Shown here piece by piece: positions 45,437-54,304 of a stretch of DNA of 64,000 bases. Origin of the DNA: Xylanibacter oryzae DSM 17970 (GTDB lineage: Bacteria > Bacteroidota > Bacteroidia > Bacteroidales > Bacteroidaceae); assembly GCF_000585355.1 (NCBI RefSeq), contig NZ_KK073873.1:584703-648702 (forward strand), given 5' to 3'. The notes beneath the pieces were generated by a model. It saw only the letters and a program-made list of their open reading frames with translations. It ran no database searches and was not told where the DNA came from. How positions within the stretch are numbered: the stretch's first letter is position 1; each line of letters opens with the position of its first letter. The position numbers and the translations under genes are program-made.

Positions 45437-46502
45437 ATATTATAATTTTAGATTCATATTTGGTGTTGTTGTCAATTTTTATTTTTGTCCATTCGTAGTT
45501 TTCGTGATATGATAATTCAAGGCGCTTTTCAACTTGTTTTAAACCTATGCCATGTCCGCTGCAATCTGCGGATTCTTTTGGGAAATTACTATTCTTGATA
45601 TCACATACAAGCATTTTTCCATCAGTAGATATTGTTATGTTTATGAAGCTTGGCTTTGTAGGACTTATTCCATGTTTGAAGGCATTCTCAATTAATGAAA
45701 TGAAAATAAGTGGAGCTACTCTTACTGTGCAATTATCAGGAATATCAACATTCATCTCTACGTTAACATTATCTGTAAGACGGATTTTCATAAGATTCAC
45801 ATAGTTGCGAATAAATTTAACCTCTTCGGTCAAATTAACATATGGTTGCTGGTTATCATACAGTATGTGACGTAGCATTTTGCTTAACTCTTGTATAGCA
45901 TATTGTGCTTTCTCTGTATTAAAAGCAGTTAGTGCATATATATTGTTCAGTGTATTAAGAAGAAAATGTGGGTTTATCTGACTCCTAAGATTTTTTAGTT
46001 CTGCCTCTGTACGTGCTGTTTCTGCTTCTCGCCTGCCATTCTCAGATTGATGCCAACGCTCTGAAAGTACAAGCATCGTAGCTATAGCATCAGCAATAGC
46101 GATATCAAATATATCTCTTAGAAGAAATAAATAGAAAGCAGGGTGTTTATGCATATATGGTGGATGTGGTACTCCTTTTCCGTCAATATCATGCGTTAGG
46201 CTCATGTAAAAATGAAGGTATATGGCGAAAGTAACTATCATAATTACACTAATTGTGTAGAACTTTTTTTTATTACCACTTAGAAAGTATTTTGGTGTAA
46301 GCCAGAAGTAGTTTGTATAGAAGACAATACATAATACAAATGGTACCATACCTAGTCTTAAAAACCTGCTGAAGGCCATTTCCTCACCATGGCTGAAAAA
46401 CATCAATGGAGAAAGAAATACAACAAGCCAAACTGATATGTGAATTGCTGCTTGCGAATTTAAAACAGGATTTTTGCGAATGTCTGTATTTTGTTTTTTC
46501 AT
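45411..46502 (-). CDS. LytS-family sensor histidine kinase
   Basis: This protein is about 363 aa when started at the ATG at 46502 (MKKQNTDIRKNPVLNSQ), just before the first membrane segment. An in-frame ATG at 46583 would add 27 residues and run into the upstream inverted repeat. Four hydrophobic segments (about 17-150) form the sensor, followed by a coiled-coil linker. The His-kinase domain has QINPHFLLNTLNNIYAL (His near 180) and an HATPase with LIFISLIENAFKHGI and HGIGLKQVEKRLEL. This is the PF06580 layout of LytS/YpdA kinases. It is paired with the overlapping LytTR regulator. The signal is unknown. Confidence 0.9.
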   Translation of the reverse strand: MKKQNTDIRKNPVLNSQAAIHISVWLVVFLSPLMFFSHGEEMAFSRFLRLGMVPFVLCIVFYTNYFWLTPKYFLSGNKKKFYTISVIMIVTFAIYLHFYMSLTHDIDGKGVPHPPYMHKHPAFYLFLLRDIFDIAIADAIATMLVLSERWHQSENGRREAETARTEAELKNLRSQINPHFLLNTLNNIYALTAFNTEKAQYAIQELSKMLRHILYDNQQPYVNLTEEVKFIRNYVNLMKIRLTDNVNVEMNVDIPDNCTVRVAPLIFISLIENAFKHGISPTKPSFINITISTDGKMLVCDIKNSNFPKESADCSGHGIGLKQVEKRLELSYHENYEWTKIKIDNNTKYESKIIIYDTKLCNS

Positions 46503-46581
46503 ATATTTTGTCTTGTGACATATATTATTTGTATGAAGGCCTTTATGCGGTTCCCCGCAATTTAGGTATTTACAAAATACC

Positions 46582-46632
46582 ATTCTTCATATTGGAGCAA
46601 TTATAATTCTACATTGCAAAAATATGAAGAAT
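46582..46632. promoter_or_regulatory. Inverted repeat over the LytS/LytTR promoter
   Basis: ATTCTTCATATT (46582-46593) is repeated in inverted form at 46621-46632, 12 of 12 matching, with 27 bases between. The right arm overlaps the minus-strand -7 box TATTTTTG (46617-46624), so it looks like an operator, possibly for autoregulation, or a leader hairpin. Confidence 0.55.
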
Positions 46633-46720
46633 GTTGACAATAAAAAAATATAATCGATATTATTTGTCGGTTAATAGAATTTAATGCTGTATTCTTCTAT
46701 AGAATGTCTTATTTTAACAT

Positions 46721-47323
46721 TTATTCCATTTGATGCAGTCTTGCTATATATTTTCCAAGAATGTCAAACTCTATATTAACAATAGATCCTTCTCTTATGT
46801 CACAGAAGTTAGTATGTGATAATGTATATGGGATTATTGCTACTTGAAATGTGTTTTCAGTAGGATTACATACTGTAAGTGATACTCCATTTACTGTTAC
46901 GCTTCCTTTGTCTACCGTAAAATAACCGTGTTTGGTCATTTCTGAGTCTTTTTTATATTCAAATGTAAAATATGTAGAACCATCTGCGTCATTCAAACAA
47001 ATACATTTGGCTGTTTCGTCTACATGTCCCTGAACAATATGTCCATCAAGGCGTCCATTCATAATCATCGATCTTTCGACATTTACTTTGTCACCAACCT
47101 TGAGCAATCCAAGATTAGAGCAATCCAATGTCTCCTTCATGGCAGTAACCGTATATGTGTTGTCTTTTATTTGTACAACAGTAAGGCATACTCCATTATG
47201 GCTTATGCTTTGATCAATTTTAAGTTCATTTACGAATGAGCATTTTAGTGTTAAGTCGATATTTTCGCGGTCGCGATTTATTGCTACTACAGTAGCGAAC
47301 TCTTCGATAATTCCAGAAAACAT
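46721..47323 (-). CDS. ribE: Riboflavin synthase, alpha subunit
   Basis: This 200-aa enzyme forms riboflavin by dismutation of two lumazine molecules. Two tandem lumazine-binding barrels are visible, each starting with a similar pattern: MFSGIIEEFATVVAI at residue 1 and HIVQGHVDETAKCIC near 95. Key motifs are SHNGVCLTV in the first half and TVNGVSLTV in the second, and the family-typical ending FDILGKYIARL. Length is normal. It is a single minus-strand gene preceded by a consensus promoter and an unusually long leader of about 205 nt that can fold around a 10-bp closing stem. No other riboflavin gene is adjacent. Confidence 0.95.
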   Translation of the reverse strand: MFSGIIEEFATVVAINRDRENIDLTLKCSFVNELKIDQSISHNGVCLTVVQIKDNTYTVTAMKETLDCSNLGLLKVGDKVNVERSMIMNGRLDGHIVQGHVDETAKCICLNDADGSTYFTFEYKKDSEMTKHGYFTVDKGSVTVNGVSLTVCNPTENTFQVAIIPYTLSHTNFCDIREGSIVNIEFDILGKYIARLHQME

Positions 47324-47533
47324 AATAAATAGATGTATTAAAAACGGTCGTACCGATGATGTGATGAAAACTCCGAGTTATACAAGATTTGAGAGCTCTC
47401 CGTCTTTGTAATCCACTGACCTTACGGCTACCTTTCGGCGTGGCCCGCCATTAACAAGAGAAGTCATCCCGGTTTTTCGTTTTTAATTGATGAGTATCCC
47501 AATCTAATCGATACGACCTAATTTGTTGTTCTT
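47324..47533 (-). ncRNA. Structured 5' leader of ribE (possible riboswitch, not recognised as FMN class)
   Basis: The predicted minus-strand transcript starts near 47533 and runs about 210 nt before ribE. A closing stem pairs GGTCGTATCG (47518-47509) with CGGTACGACC (47355-47346), 10 bp with one G-U, ending 22 nt before the AUG. Inside, a 4-bp stem (47443-47440 with 47416-47413) encloses two adjacent GNRA-loop hairpins, GCC-GAAA-GGT and GCC-GTAA-GGT. The conserved FMN-riboswitch core sequences were looked for and not found. Position and structure suggest a cis-regulatory RNA; the ligand is unknown. Confidence 0.6.
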
Positions 47534-47802
47534 TTCTGCAAAGTTAGTGCATTAATCTTAATCTTCCAAATTATTTTCTTCATTTTCACGTTTTTCAACT
47601 GTCTATTTGTTATTTTATAATAGTTTTGTTTTATCTAGTTCTTGTTTGAAGTCTTTTCTATTTATTATTCTATAAAATAGAATCTTTAAGTTCTTTTATC
47701 TAATATGACAGCCTATTAAATTTTATAGCTTTTATCATGGTGTTCACATATGAATATATTAATATTCGCGATTCTATATTTTAATATGCATGAGAATTCT
47801 AC
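47534..47802. other. Intergenic region upstream of the ribE leader
   Basis: Apart from the ribE promoter this AT-rich stretch shows no convincing ORF, hairpin or repeat. It lies between the ribE leader and the 3' end of the minus-strand histidine-kinase gene. Confidence 0.5.
47539..47570 (-). promoter_or_regulatory. Bacteroidetes promoter for ribE
   Basis: On the minus strand TTTG (47570-47567) and TAACTTTG (47546-47539) are exactly 20 nt apart, a full consensus match. The predicted start near 47533 gives the roughly 210-nt leader. Confidence 0.75.
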
Positions 47803-49359
47803 TTATTTTGTATCGTTGTTGCCAACATCTAAGATGGCACATGGTATGTGTATAGATATGTTTATTAGATTTTTATTATCAACCTCGATGGTTGTCTGGC
47901 CATTAGCTTTTTCACTTATTAGTTTGCATAAACGCAATTCCAAACTGTTAAGACTGTCGTTAAAGTCGGGCTTGCTGAAGCAGTCTGTCTTATCGTTAAA
48001 GGTTTCAGACAATTTCTCATCGCCAGTAAATATACAATATATTTCTATTCCTTCTGTTGTACCATAGAAACCTAGAGTTATGTTTCCTTCTTTTGACGAT
48101 TTTAAAGCATTATCAACGAGATATATAAATAATTTATTCATCTCGTCTTTATCCCATTCTATTATAAATCTGTCAGTAGGGCTTTTTGTTATAACTTCTG
48201 TAATATTATCAGTCTTTTTAATTTCTAATAAAGACTTAGCAGAATATAAAATATCGCATACGTCAAATGTTTCTTTTTTTAACTGGAAGTATCCCGCAGA
48301 GATACTAGAATATTCAAGTAAATCATTAATATATTTTAGAAGATCCTCATTATTTTGGTTCATGGTTTCAAGGCACATCTGTCGTTCCTCATCGCTAGTA
48401 CATTGTCCTATTATTTGTCCGAAACCCATAATAGAATTAAGAGGTGTACGTATGTAGTGACTTATGTTAGCAATAAACTGCTTCTTCATTTCTTCACTCT
48501 TAAGAGCTATAGATGTAGCACTTTCCAATTCTTTTTCTATACTTACTTTTTCTGTTATGTTCATCATATATCCAGAATAGACATTTACATCACCACTTTC
48601 GTCTATCTCAATAGGCAAACCATATATTACTATCGTATTCCAGACCCCCTTGCCTTCTGTTACATCTACTCTAACTTCTATATTAAAGGCTTGGTTACGT
48701 CTTTTCTTAAACAGGTCGGCAAGTGATTTAATTAGATATCTATCGTCAGAATGAGTGTTGTTGATAAGATCTGAAATGAATGTTGGCCTACCTTCATAGT
48801 AGAATCCCATATTACCATAACTAAATTTGCTTTCTACAGTATTAAAATTCCAGACGGTCGTTTCTGTAGCCTGAGTGATCATTTCCATCCACCTATTATT
48901 GACATCAAGATCATGTTTATAATTGATTTCATTGCTTTTGTCACGTATTGCTATATATATACTATTGGAATTAGAATCTTTTTCTTTTAAGGAATCGTAT
49001 GTTATTTCTTTATATTTATATTTTTCACTTTTTGTATCGAGCATAAGATATTGTACCGTTGTTTTGGTCATCTTTCCTTCAATAATCCTGCTTAGCAAGA
49101 AGTTGTAACGTTTCTTGTCCTTTTTGTAGATAAGTTTACCGAAATAATCGAGTGTAAAATCAGCTTTTTTGAATCTATTTCCAACCAATTCATCTAGTCG
49201 CTTATTTTTTATTGAATAGCGGTAGATATTGATGTCACCTTTCTCAAGAGCCATTTTAATAATATTATTAGTGTCTCTGTCAAAGGCAAAAGAAATTCCA
49301 TGCCATAAATGGACGAAAAAATCTTTCAGTTTATTGTGCTTATTTTTCAAGGTTGTCAT
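47803..49359 (-). CDS. PAS-containing histidine kinase-like protein with degenerate ATPase domain
   Basis: This 518-aa protein lacks a signal peptide and membrane segments, so it should be cytoplasmic. Its N-terminal half (about 30-270) contains PAS-like regions such as MITQATETTVWNFNTVESKF and VNVYSGYMMNITEKVSIEKE. The HisKA helix follows with NISHYIRTPLNSIMGF (His near 301). In the HATPase domain the N-box Asn is kept (LVDNALKSS, near 417). The G1 box is not recognisable (IFTGDEKLSE where DxGxG is expected), and the lid is very short. It may be a weak kinase, a phosphatase or a scaffold. No response regulator is adjacent. Confidence 0.8.
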   Translation of the reverse strand: MTTLKNKHNKLKDFFVHLWHGISFAFDRDTNNIIKMALEKGDINIYRYSIKNKRLDELVGNRFKKADFTLDYFGKLIYKKDKKRYNFLLSRIIEGKMTKTTVQYLMLDTKSEKYKYKEITYDSLKEKDSNSNSIYIAIRDKSNEINYKHDLDVNNRWMEMITQATETTVWNFNTVESKFSYGNMGFYYEGRPTFISDLINNTHSDDRYLIKSLADLFKKRRNQAFNIEVRVDVTEGKGVWNTIVIYGLPIEIDESGDVNVYSGYMMNITEKVSIEKELESATSIALKSEEMKKQFIANISHYIRTPLNSIMGFGQIIGQCTSDEERQMCLETMNQNNEDLLKYINDLLEYSSISAGYFQLKKETFDVCDILYSAKSLLEIKKTDNITEVITKSPTDRFIIEWDKDEMNKLFIYLVDNALKSSKEGNITLGFYGTTEGIEIYCIFTGDEKLSETFNDKTDCFSKPDFNDSLNSLELRLCKLISEKANGQTTIEVDNKNLINISIHIPCAILDVGNNDTK

Positions 49360-49384
49360 ATTTAAATGGTAGTAGTATCGCCTG

Positions 49385-49392
49385 CAAATATA
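49385..49392 (-). promoter_or_regulatory. Bacteroidetes -7 box for the PAS kinase gene
   Basis: The minus strand reads TATATTTG, 25 nt upstream of the ATG at 49359. Confidence 0.5.
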
Positions 49393-49456
49393 ACACTAAA
49401 ATAAGTAATAAACAAGAATGAAATATCTTTTAAATTAAAAATAATAGAATACTACA

Positions 49457-50587
49457 TTATACATGCATCAAGTCTCTCATTATGGCATCACTTATAAAAA
49501 GACCTTCTCTGCTTATTCTTATATTGTTGTCATCAATAATCATGAGATTACGGTCTGTGTATTGTTTAGCGTTATCTATTAGAAAGTCACGATATTCTAT
49601 ACCAAATTCTTTGACAAGCTTATTTAAATTTATGCCATCCTTTGTTCTCAATGCTGTAGTTATCAGATCATCGTATCTGGTAGAAAAATCTAAAATTTCT
49701 TTATCAGCAGGTATTGTACCAACTTCTATATTTTTGATATATTCATTAATGTCAGATACATTCCATTGGCGACTATTTCCATTATAAGAGTGAGCAGCCG
49801 CACCTATGCCAATATAGTGTGTTGAATTCCAATAGCAACTATTGTGTTTAGATCTTTTTCCTTCTTTTGCAAAGTTACTTATTTCATAATGTTCAAATCC
49901 AGCATTCTCCATTCTGTCTATAAGAGTCTCGTACATTTTTCTACTTAATTCTTCATTTATCTCTGATATTTTACCACTTTCCATCATATCATATAGTGGT
50001 GTTCCTTCTTCTATCATAAGCGAATAGGCAGAGATATGTTCAATGCCAAGTCGTATAGCTTCCGAAATGTCTTTCTGCCAGTCTTCCAACGTCTCATTTG
50101 GAAATCCATAAATGAGATCAATACTGATATTGCGTATGCCAATTTGTCTAAGTCTTTTTACAGCTATTCCAACATCATTTGCGCAATGTCTACGGCGCAA
50201 AAACCTTAACCGTTTGTCGCAGAACGTCTGAGCTCCCATGCTTATTCTGTTTACAGGAAGCCTACTAATGGTATCTGCAAACATTTCTGTCACATCGTCA
50301 GGATTACATTCGATTGTTGTTTCAAATGGCTTACATCCGTTATATACATCATTATATATGCAATAGAATATTTTCTCCAGTTGCTCTGCAGATAATGTGC
50401 TTGGTGTACCGCCCCCCAGATATATTGTGTCTATTTTTTCATCTATAAGATAATCTTTTCTTAATTTTATTTCTTTGCATATTGCATCAACATACTTATC
50501 TTTCATCTCAGATAAAGTTGTAGAATAGAAACCACAGTAAATACATCTGCTTGTACAAAAAGGTATATGAATATAAAGACCTGCCAT
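49457..50587 (-). CDS. hemW: Radical SAM heme chaperone HemW
   Basis: This 376-aa radical SAM protein has the 4Fe-4S ligands Cys11, Cys15 and Cys18 in CTSRCIYCGF. The residue at the fourth HemN cysteine position is Phe20, which is diagnostic of HemW rather than coproporphyrinogen dehydrogenase HemN. Other signatures are IYLGGGTPSTL, TIECNPDDVT, NRISMGAQTF, DLIYGFPNET and the C-terminal HemN domain (about 295-375). HemW binds heme and delivers it to respiratory proteins. It is a single minus-strand gene with its own -7 box. Many databases label it 'coproporphyrinogen III oxidase'; the sequence does not support that activity. Confidence 0.93.
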   Translation of the reverse strand: MAGLYIHIPFCTSRCIYCGFYSTTLSEMKDKYVDAICKEIKLRKDYLIDEKIDTIYLGGGTPSTLSAEQLEKIFYCIYNDVYNGCKPFETTIECNPDDVTEMFADTISRLPVNRISMGAQTFCDKRLRFLRRRHCANDVGIAVKRLRQIGIRNISIDLIYGFPNETLEDWQKDISEAIRLGIEHISAYSLMIEEGTPLYDMMESGKISEINEELSRKMYETLIDRMENAGFEHYEISNFAKEGKRSKHNSCYWNSTHYIGIGAAAHSYNGNSRQWNVSDINEYIKNIEVGTIPADKEILDFSTRYDDLITTALRTKDGINLNKLVKEFGIEYRDFLIDNAKQYTDRNLMIIDDNNIRISREGLFISDAIMRDLMHV

Positions 50588-50620
50588 AATATCAAAACTA
50601 GTGTTCGTTCAATTTTTATG

Positions 50621-50628
50621 CAAATTTA
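50621..50628 (-). promoter_or_regulatory. Bacteroidetes -7 box for hemW
   Basis: The minus strand reads TAAATTTG, 33 nt upstream of the hemW ATG at 50587. Confidence 0.5.
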
Positions 50629-50668
50629 CTAATATGTTTTAATTTATTGCGATTTTTTTGTTATTTGT

Positions 50669-50700
50669 TTTGCAATTATTCCAATTTTTCACTAACTTAG
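50669..50700 (+). promoter_or_regulatory. Bacteroidetes promoter for the EF-G-like gene
   Basis: TTTG (50669-50672) is 20 nt upstream of TAACTTAG (50693-50700). The latter differs from TAnnTTTG by one base. The predicted leader is about 35 nt. Confidence 0.55.
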
Positions 50701-50742
50701 ACGCCGACAAAATAATCTAAAAAACTTTAAATCCTAAAGAAC

Positions 50743-52905
50743 ATGAGAGTATATCAGACAAACGAAATTAAGAACATCGCATTGCTTGGCAGTGCGGGTA
50801 GCGGCAAGACTACTCTTGCCGAATCAATGCTTTTCGAAAGTGGTATTACTAAACGTCGTGGCTCCGTAGAAGCAAAAAACACAGTTAGCGACTACTTTCC
50901 TGTAGAACAAGAATATGGCTACTCGGTTTTTCCTACAGTTTTTCATACAGAGTGGAATAATAAAAAACTTAATATAATAGATTGCCCTGGATCAGATGAT
51001 TTTGTTGGTGGCGCAATTACAGCTCTTAATGTTACAGATCAGGCTGTAATTCTTATAAATGGACAATACGGTCCTGAGGTCGGGACACAGAATAATTTCA
51101 GATATACAGAAAAGATACAAAAGCCAGTGATATTTTTGATTAATCAGCTGGATAGTGAAAAATGTGATTTCGATTCTATTATCAATAGTATGCAAGATAT
51201 ATACGGGTCGAAATGTGTGCAAGTGCAGTATCCTTTGCAGACAGGAGCTATGTTCAATTCGCTTATAGATGTGCTCTTGATGAAAAAATATTCATGGTCG
51301 CCTGAAGGTGGGGCTCCAACAATAGAAGATATACCTGCTGAAGAGATGGATAAAGCTTTAGAATTGCACAAGACTCTGGTTGAAGCCGCTGCTGAAAATG
51401 ATGAAAGTCTTATGGAAAAATTCTTTGAATCAGAGACTTTGACAGAAGATGAAATGCGTGAAGGTATTCGTAAAGGACTTGTTACTCGTTCAGTCTTCCC
51501 TGTCTTCTGTGTATGTGCCGGTAAGGATATGGGTGTTCGCCGATTGATGGAATTCTTAGGAAATGTAGTTCCGTTTGTTAGTGAAATGCCAAAAGTTCAT
51601 AATTCTCGTGGAGAGGAAGTAGAACCAAATGCGGCAGGACCTGAATCTCTTTATTTCTTCAAGACAGGTATGGAACCTCATATAGGTGAGGTTAGCTATT
51701 TCAAAGTAATGAGTGGCAAAGTTAAGGTTGGTGATGATCTCACTAATGCAGACCGTGGTTCAAAGGAGCGTATTGCTCAGATTTATGCTTGTGCAGGAGC
51801 AACTCGTATTCCTGTAGATGAATTGCAGGCAGGCGATATAGGTTGTACCGTGAAACTTAAAGATGTAAAGACCGGAAATACTTTAAACGGTAAAGATTGT
51901 GAAAATAAATACGATTTCATAAAATATCCTAATCCCAAATACTCTCGTGCAGTTAGCGCTGTTAATGAACAAGAAACAGAGAAGATGATGGTAGCTATTA
52001 CACGTATGCGTCAGGAAGATCCTACTTGGGTAGTAGAGCAAAGTAAAGAGCTGCGACAGACCATTGTTCATGGTCAGGGAGAATTTCATCTTCGTACATT
52101 AAAGTGGCGTATTGAGAATATCGATAAAATACAGATAAAGTTTCAAGAACCACGTATTCCATATCGTGAGACTATTACAAAGTCGGCTCGTGCTGATTAC
52201 CGTCATAAGAAACAATCTGGTGGCGCTGGGCAATTCGGAGAAGTTCATCTTATTGTGGAACCTTATGCCGAAGGAATGCCAGACCCAACAACATTTAAGT
52301 TTAACGGTCAGGAATTTAAAATGAATATAAAAGGTAAGGAAGTTGTAGACCTAGAGTGGGGCGGCAAACTTGTTTTTATAAATTCTGTAGTTGGTGGCGC
52401 TATTGATACCAGATTTATGCCTGCTATTCTAAAAGGTATAATGGAAAGGATGGAACAAGGTCCACTTACAGGAAGTTATGCACGTGATGTTCGGGTTATT
52501 GTATATGATGGTAAAATGCACCCTGTAGATAGTAATGAATTGTCATTTATGCTTGCAGCACGCAGTGCCTTCTCAGAAGCATTCAAAAATGCAGGTCCTA
52601 AAATTCTTGAACCAATATATGATTTGGAAGTATATGTTCCTGCTGATTTTATGGGTGATGTTATGGGAGATCTGCAAGGGCGCAGAGCTATGATTATGGG
52701 TATGGATAGTGAGGCCGGATACCAAAAATTACAAGTCAAAATACCATTAAAAGAATTATCCAATTATTCTATAAGTTTGAGCAGTATTACAGGAGGAAGA
52801 GCAAGTTTTACAACAAAGTTTGCAAGTTATGAACTGGTTCCAAATGATATACAACAACAACTTATACAGGAACACGAGAGGGAAATTGCAGAAAAAGAAA
52901 ATTAA
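50743..52905 (+). CDS. Elongation factor G-like GTPase
   Basis: This 720-aa translational GTPase has the EF-G domain order: G domain, beta-barrel domain, then domains III-V. G1 is LGSAGSGKTTL (15-25), G3 is DCPGSDDF, and G4 is NQLDSE instead of the usual NKxD. Domain IV contains SGGAGQFGEVHLIVEPY, and domain V has EPIYDLEVYVPADFMGDVMG. The altered G1 and G4 boxes mark it as the EF-G-like (FusA2) branch widespread in Bacteroidetes, distinct from the canonical factor encoded near rpsL/rpsG. A role in translocation or ribosome recycling under particular conditions is likely but unproven. A strong hairpin terminator follows. Confidence 0.9.
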   Translation: MRVYQTNEIKNIALLGSAGSGKTTLAESMLFESGITKRRGSVEAKNTVSDYFPVEQEYGYSVFPTVFHTEWNNKKLNIIDCPGSDDFVGGAITALNVTDQAVILINGQYGPEVGTQNNFRYTEKIQKPVIFLINQLDSEKCDFDSIINSMQDIYGSKCVQVQYPLQTGAMFNSLIDVLLMKKYSWSPEGGAPTIEDIPAEEMDKALELHKTLVEAAAENDESLMEKFFESETLTEDEMREGIRKGLVTRSVFPVFCVCAGKDMGVRRLMEFLGNVVPFVSEMPKVHNSRGEEVEPNAAGPESLYFFKTGMEPHIGEVSYFKVMSGKVKVGDDLTNADRGSKERIAQIYACAGATRIPVDELQAGDIGCTVKLKDVKTGNTLNGKDCENKYDFIKYPNPKYSRAVSAVNEQETEKMMVAITRMRQEDPTWVVEQSKELRQTIVHGQGEFHLRTLKWRIENIDKIQIKFQEPRIPYRETITKSARADYRHKKQSGGAGQFGEVHLIVEPYAEGMPDPTTFKFNGQEFKMNIKGKEVVDLEWGGKLVFINSVVGGAIDTRFMPAILKGIMERMEQGPLTGSYARDVRVIVYDGKMHPVDSNELSFMLAARSAFSEAFKNAGPKILEPIYDLEVYVPADFMGDVMGDLQGRRAMIMGMDSEAGYQKLQVKIPLKELSNYSISLSSITGGRASFTTKFASYELVPNDIQQQLIQEHEREIAEKEN

Positions 52906-52918
52906 TGAACTTATAATA

Positions 52919-52948
52919 AAAAGGACTCGGAATTTTCCGAGTCCTTTT
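52919..52948 (+). terminator. Terminator between the EF-G-like gene and ald
   Basis: GGACTCGGAA (52923-52932) pairs with 52935-52944, extended by flanking A and T runs on both sides. It lies between convergent genes and can work in both directions. Confidence 0.88.
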
Positions 52949-52967
52949 ACTTTTATTATACAGGTAT

Positions 52968-54074
52968 TTATAGTTTTACCTTCTCGTATTTTAATCCCCA
53001 TACATTGGCAACAGCCTCGAATGTTACTTTACCTTCAACTATGTTCAAACCACGGTATAGCGCACTGTCTTCACGGCAAGCTTGTTTCCATCCTTTGTCC
53101 GCTAGAGCTATTGCATATTTTAATGTAGCATTTGTAAGAGCAGTAGTAGAAGTGTTTGGTACCGATCCTGGTATATTAGCTACAGCATAATGTACAATGC
53201 CGTCTATAATATATATAGGATCACTGTGTGTAGTTGGATGTGATGTTTCAAAACATCCACCTTGATCTATAGCAACATCTACTAATACAGTACCTGGTTC
53301 CATCTCTTTCAGCATACTTCTGGTTATAAGTTTTGGGGTCTTGTCACCTGGTATTAATACAGAACCTATGATAATGTCTGAAATCTTAATCTCTTTACGG
53401 ATATTGTGCTCTGAAGAATACAATGTATGTACGTTGACTGGCATTTCTATTGCCAGCTGGCGCAACCTAGGAAGTGAAATATCTGCAATAGTTACATCTG
53501 CTCCCATTCCGGCAGCTTGCCTAGCAGCCGCTTCGCCTACAATACCACCTCCCAAAACTAGTACATGTGCAGGTTTAACTCCAGGCACTCCACTTATAAG
53601 TTTGCCTTTTCCTCCTTTAGTCTTTTGCAGATAGTAAGTACCGTTGATTGTTGCCATCCTTCCTGCAACTTCGCTCATTGGTATAAGGAGTGGCAGGCTG
53701 TGGTCATCCTTTTGCACAGTTTCATAAGCCAGACATATAGCGCCGCTTTTTATCATCGCATCTGTCAGTGGTTTATCACATGCAAAGTGGAAGTATGTGA
53801 ATAGCAGTTGACCTTTTCTAACCAAGTCATACTCCTGTTTAATTGGTTCTTTTACCTTTAATATCATATCTGCAATTTTGTAGACATTCTCTATTCCAGA
53901 AATGATATTTGCACCGACATCTTCATACTCTTTGTCGCTGAATCCACTGTTGTCACCAGCGGTGTGCTGCACGTATACTTCATGGCCGTGTTTTACAAAT
54001 TCGGCAACACCAGCAGGAGTCATGCCTACACGACCCTCGTTGTCTTTGATCTCTTTAGGAATACCAATTTTCAT
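52968..54074 (-). CDS. ald: Alanine dehydrogenase
   Basis: This 368-aa NAD-dependent enzyme interconverts L-alanine with pyruvate and ammonia. The N-terminal catalytic part begins MKIGIPKEIKDNEGRVGMTP, which includes the substrate Arg and the conserved Lys further on. The HFACDKPL segment supplies the active-site His. The Rossmann domain starts with HVLVLGGGIVGEAAARQAAG, followed by DVTIAD. VAIDQGGCFETSHPTTH (about 265-281) is another hallmark. Length equals the family norm. It is a single minus-strand gene with a TATATTTG box upstream. Confidence 0.95.
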   Translation of the reverse strand: MKIGIPKEIKDNEGRVGMTPAGVAEFVKHGHEVYVQHTAGDNSGFSDKEYEDVGANIISGIENVYKIADMILKVKEPIKQEYDLVRKGQLLFTYFHFACDKPLTDAMIKSGAICLAYETVQKDDHSLPLLIPMSEVAGRMATINGTYYLQKTKGGKGKLISGVPGVKPAHVLVLGGGIVGEAAARQAAGMGADVTIADISLPRLRQLAIEMPVNVHTLYSSEHNIRKEIKISDIIIGSVLIPGDKTPKLITRSMLKEMEPGTVLVDVAIDQGGCFETSHPTTHSDPIYIIDGIVHYAVANIPGSVPNTSTTALTNATLKYAIALADKGWKQACREDSALYRGLNIVEGKVTFEAVANVWGLKYEKVKL

Positions 54075-54109
54075 AATTTTAATATTTAAAAGATTCTTAT
54101 TAACAATGG

Positions 54110-54117
54110 CAAATATA
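54110..54117 (-). promoter_or_regulatory. Bacteroidetes -7 box for ald
   Basis: The minus strand reads TATATTTG, 35 nt upstream of the ald ATG at 54074. Confidence 0.5.
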
Positions 54118-54291
54118 GTTTTTTTTTCTTTTTGATGTACATATAAATGGATTTATTTTTTTACATTAATATAAAATTTATTTTTGGTTATTATAATTAA
54201 AATATTTCAATTATAACAGATGAATTACGTTAACTATGTTAAATATGGGGAAATAATTAACTTAATTAGTACACTGATTAAATAAATAGAC

Positions 54292-54299
54292 TAAATTTG
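54292..54299 (+). promoter_or_regulatory. -7 box immediately before rprX
   Basis: TAAATTTG ends 5 nt before the rprX ATG at 54305, predicting a nearly leaderless transcript. Confidence 0.5.
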
Positions 54300-54304
54300 C
54301 CAAC

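Noticed and set aside
46503..46583. Upstream start for the LytS-type kinase
   Set aside because: The extra residues are Cys/His/Lys-rich, unlike the family, and the extension would run into the inverted repeat downstream of the predicted promoter.
47423..47434. 16S rRNA fragment
   Set aside because: The minus strand has AAGGTAGCCGTA, as near the 3' end of 16S rRNA, but similarity stops on both sides, so this is a chance 12-mer.
47324..47533. FMN riboswitch upstream of ribE
   Set aside because: The highly conserved FMN aptamer segments were looked for on the minus strand and not found, so only a generic structured leader is claimed.
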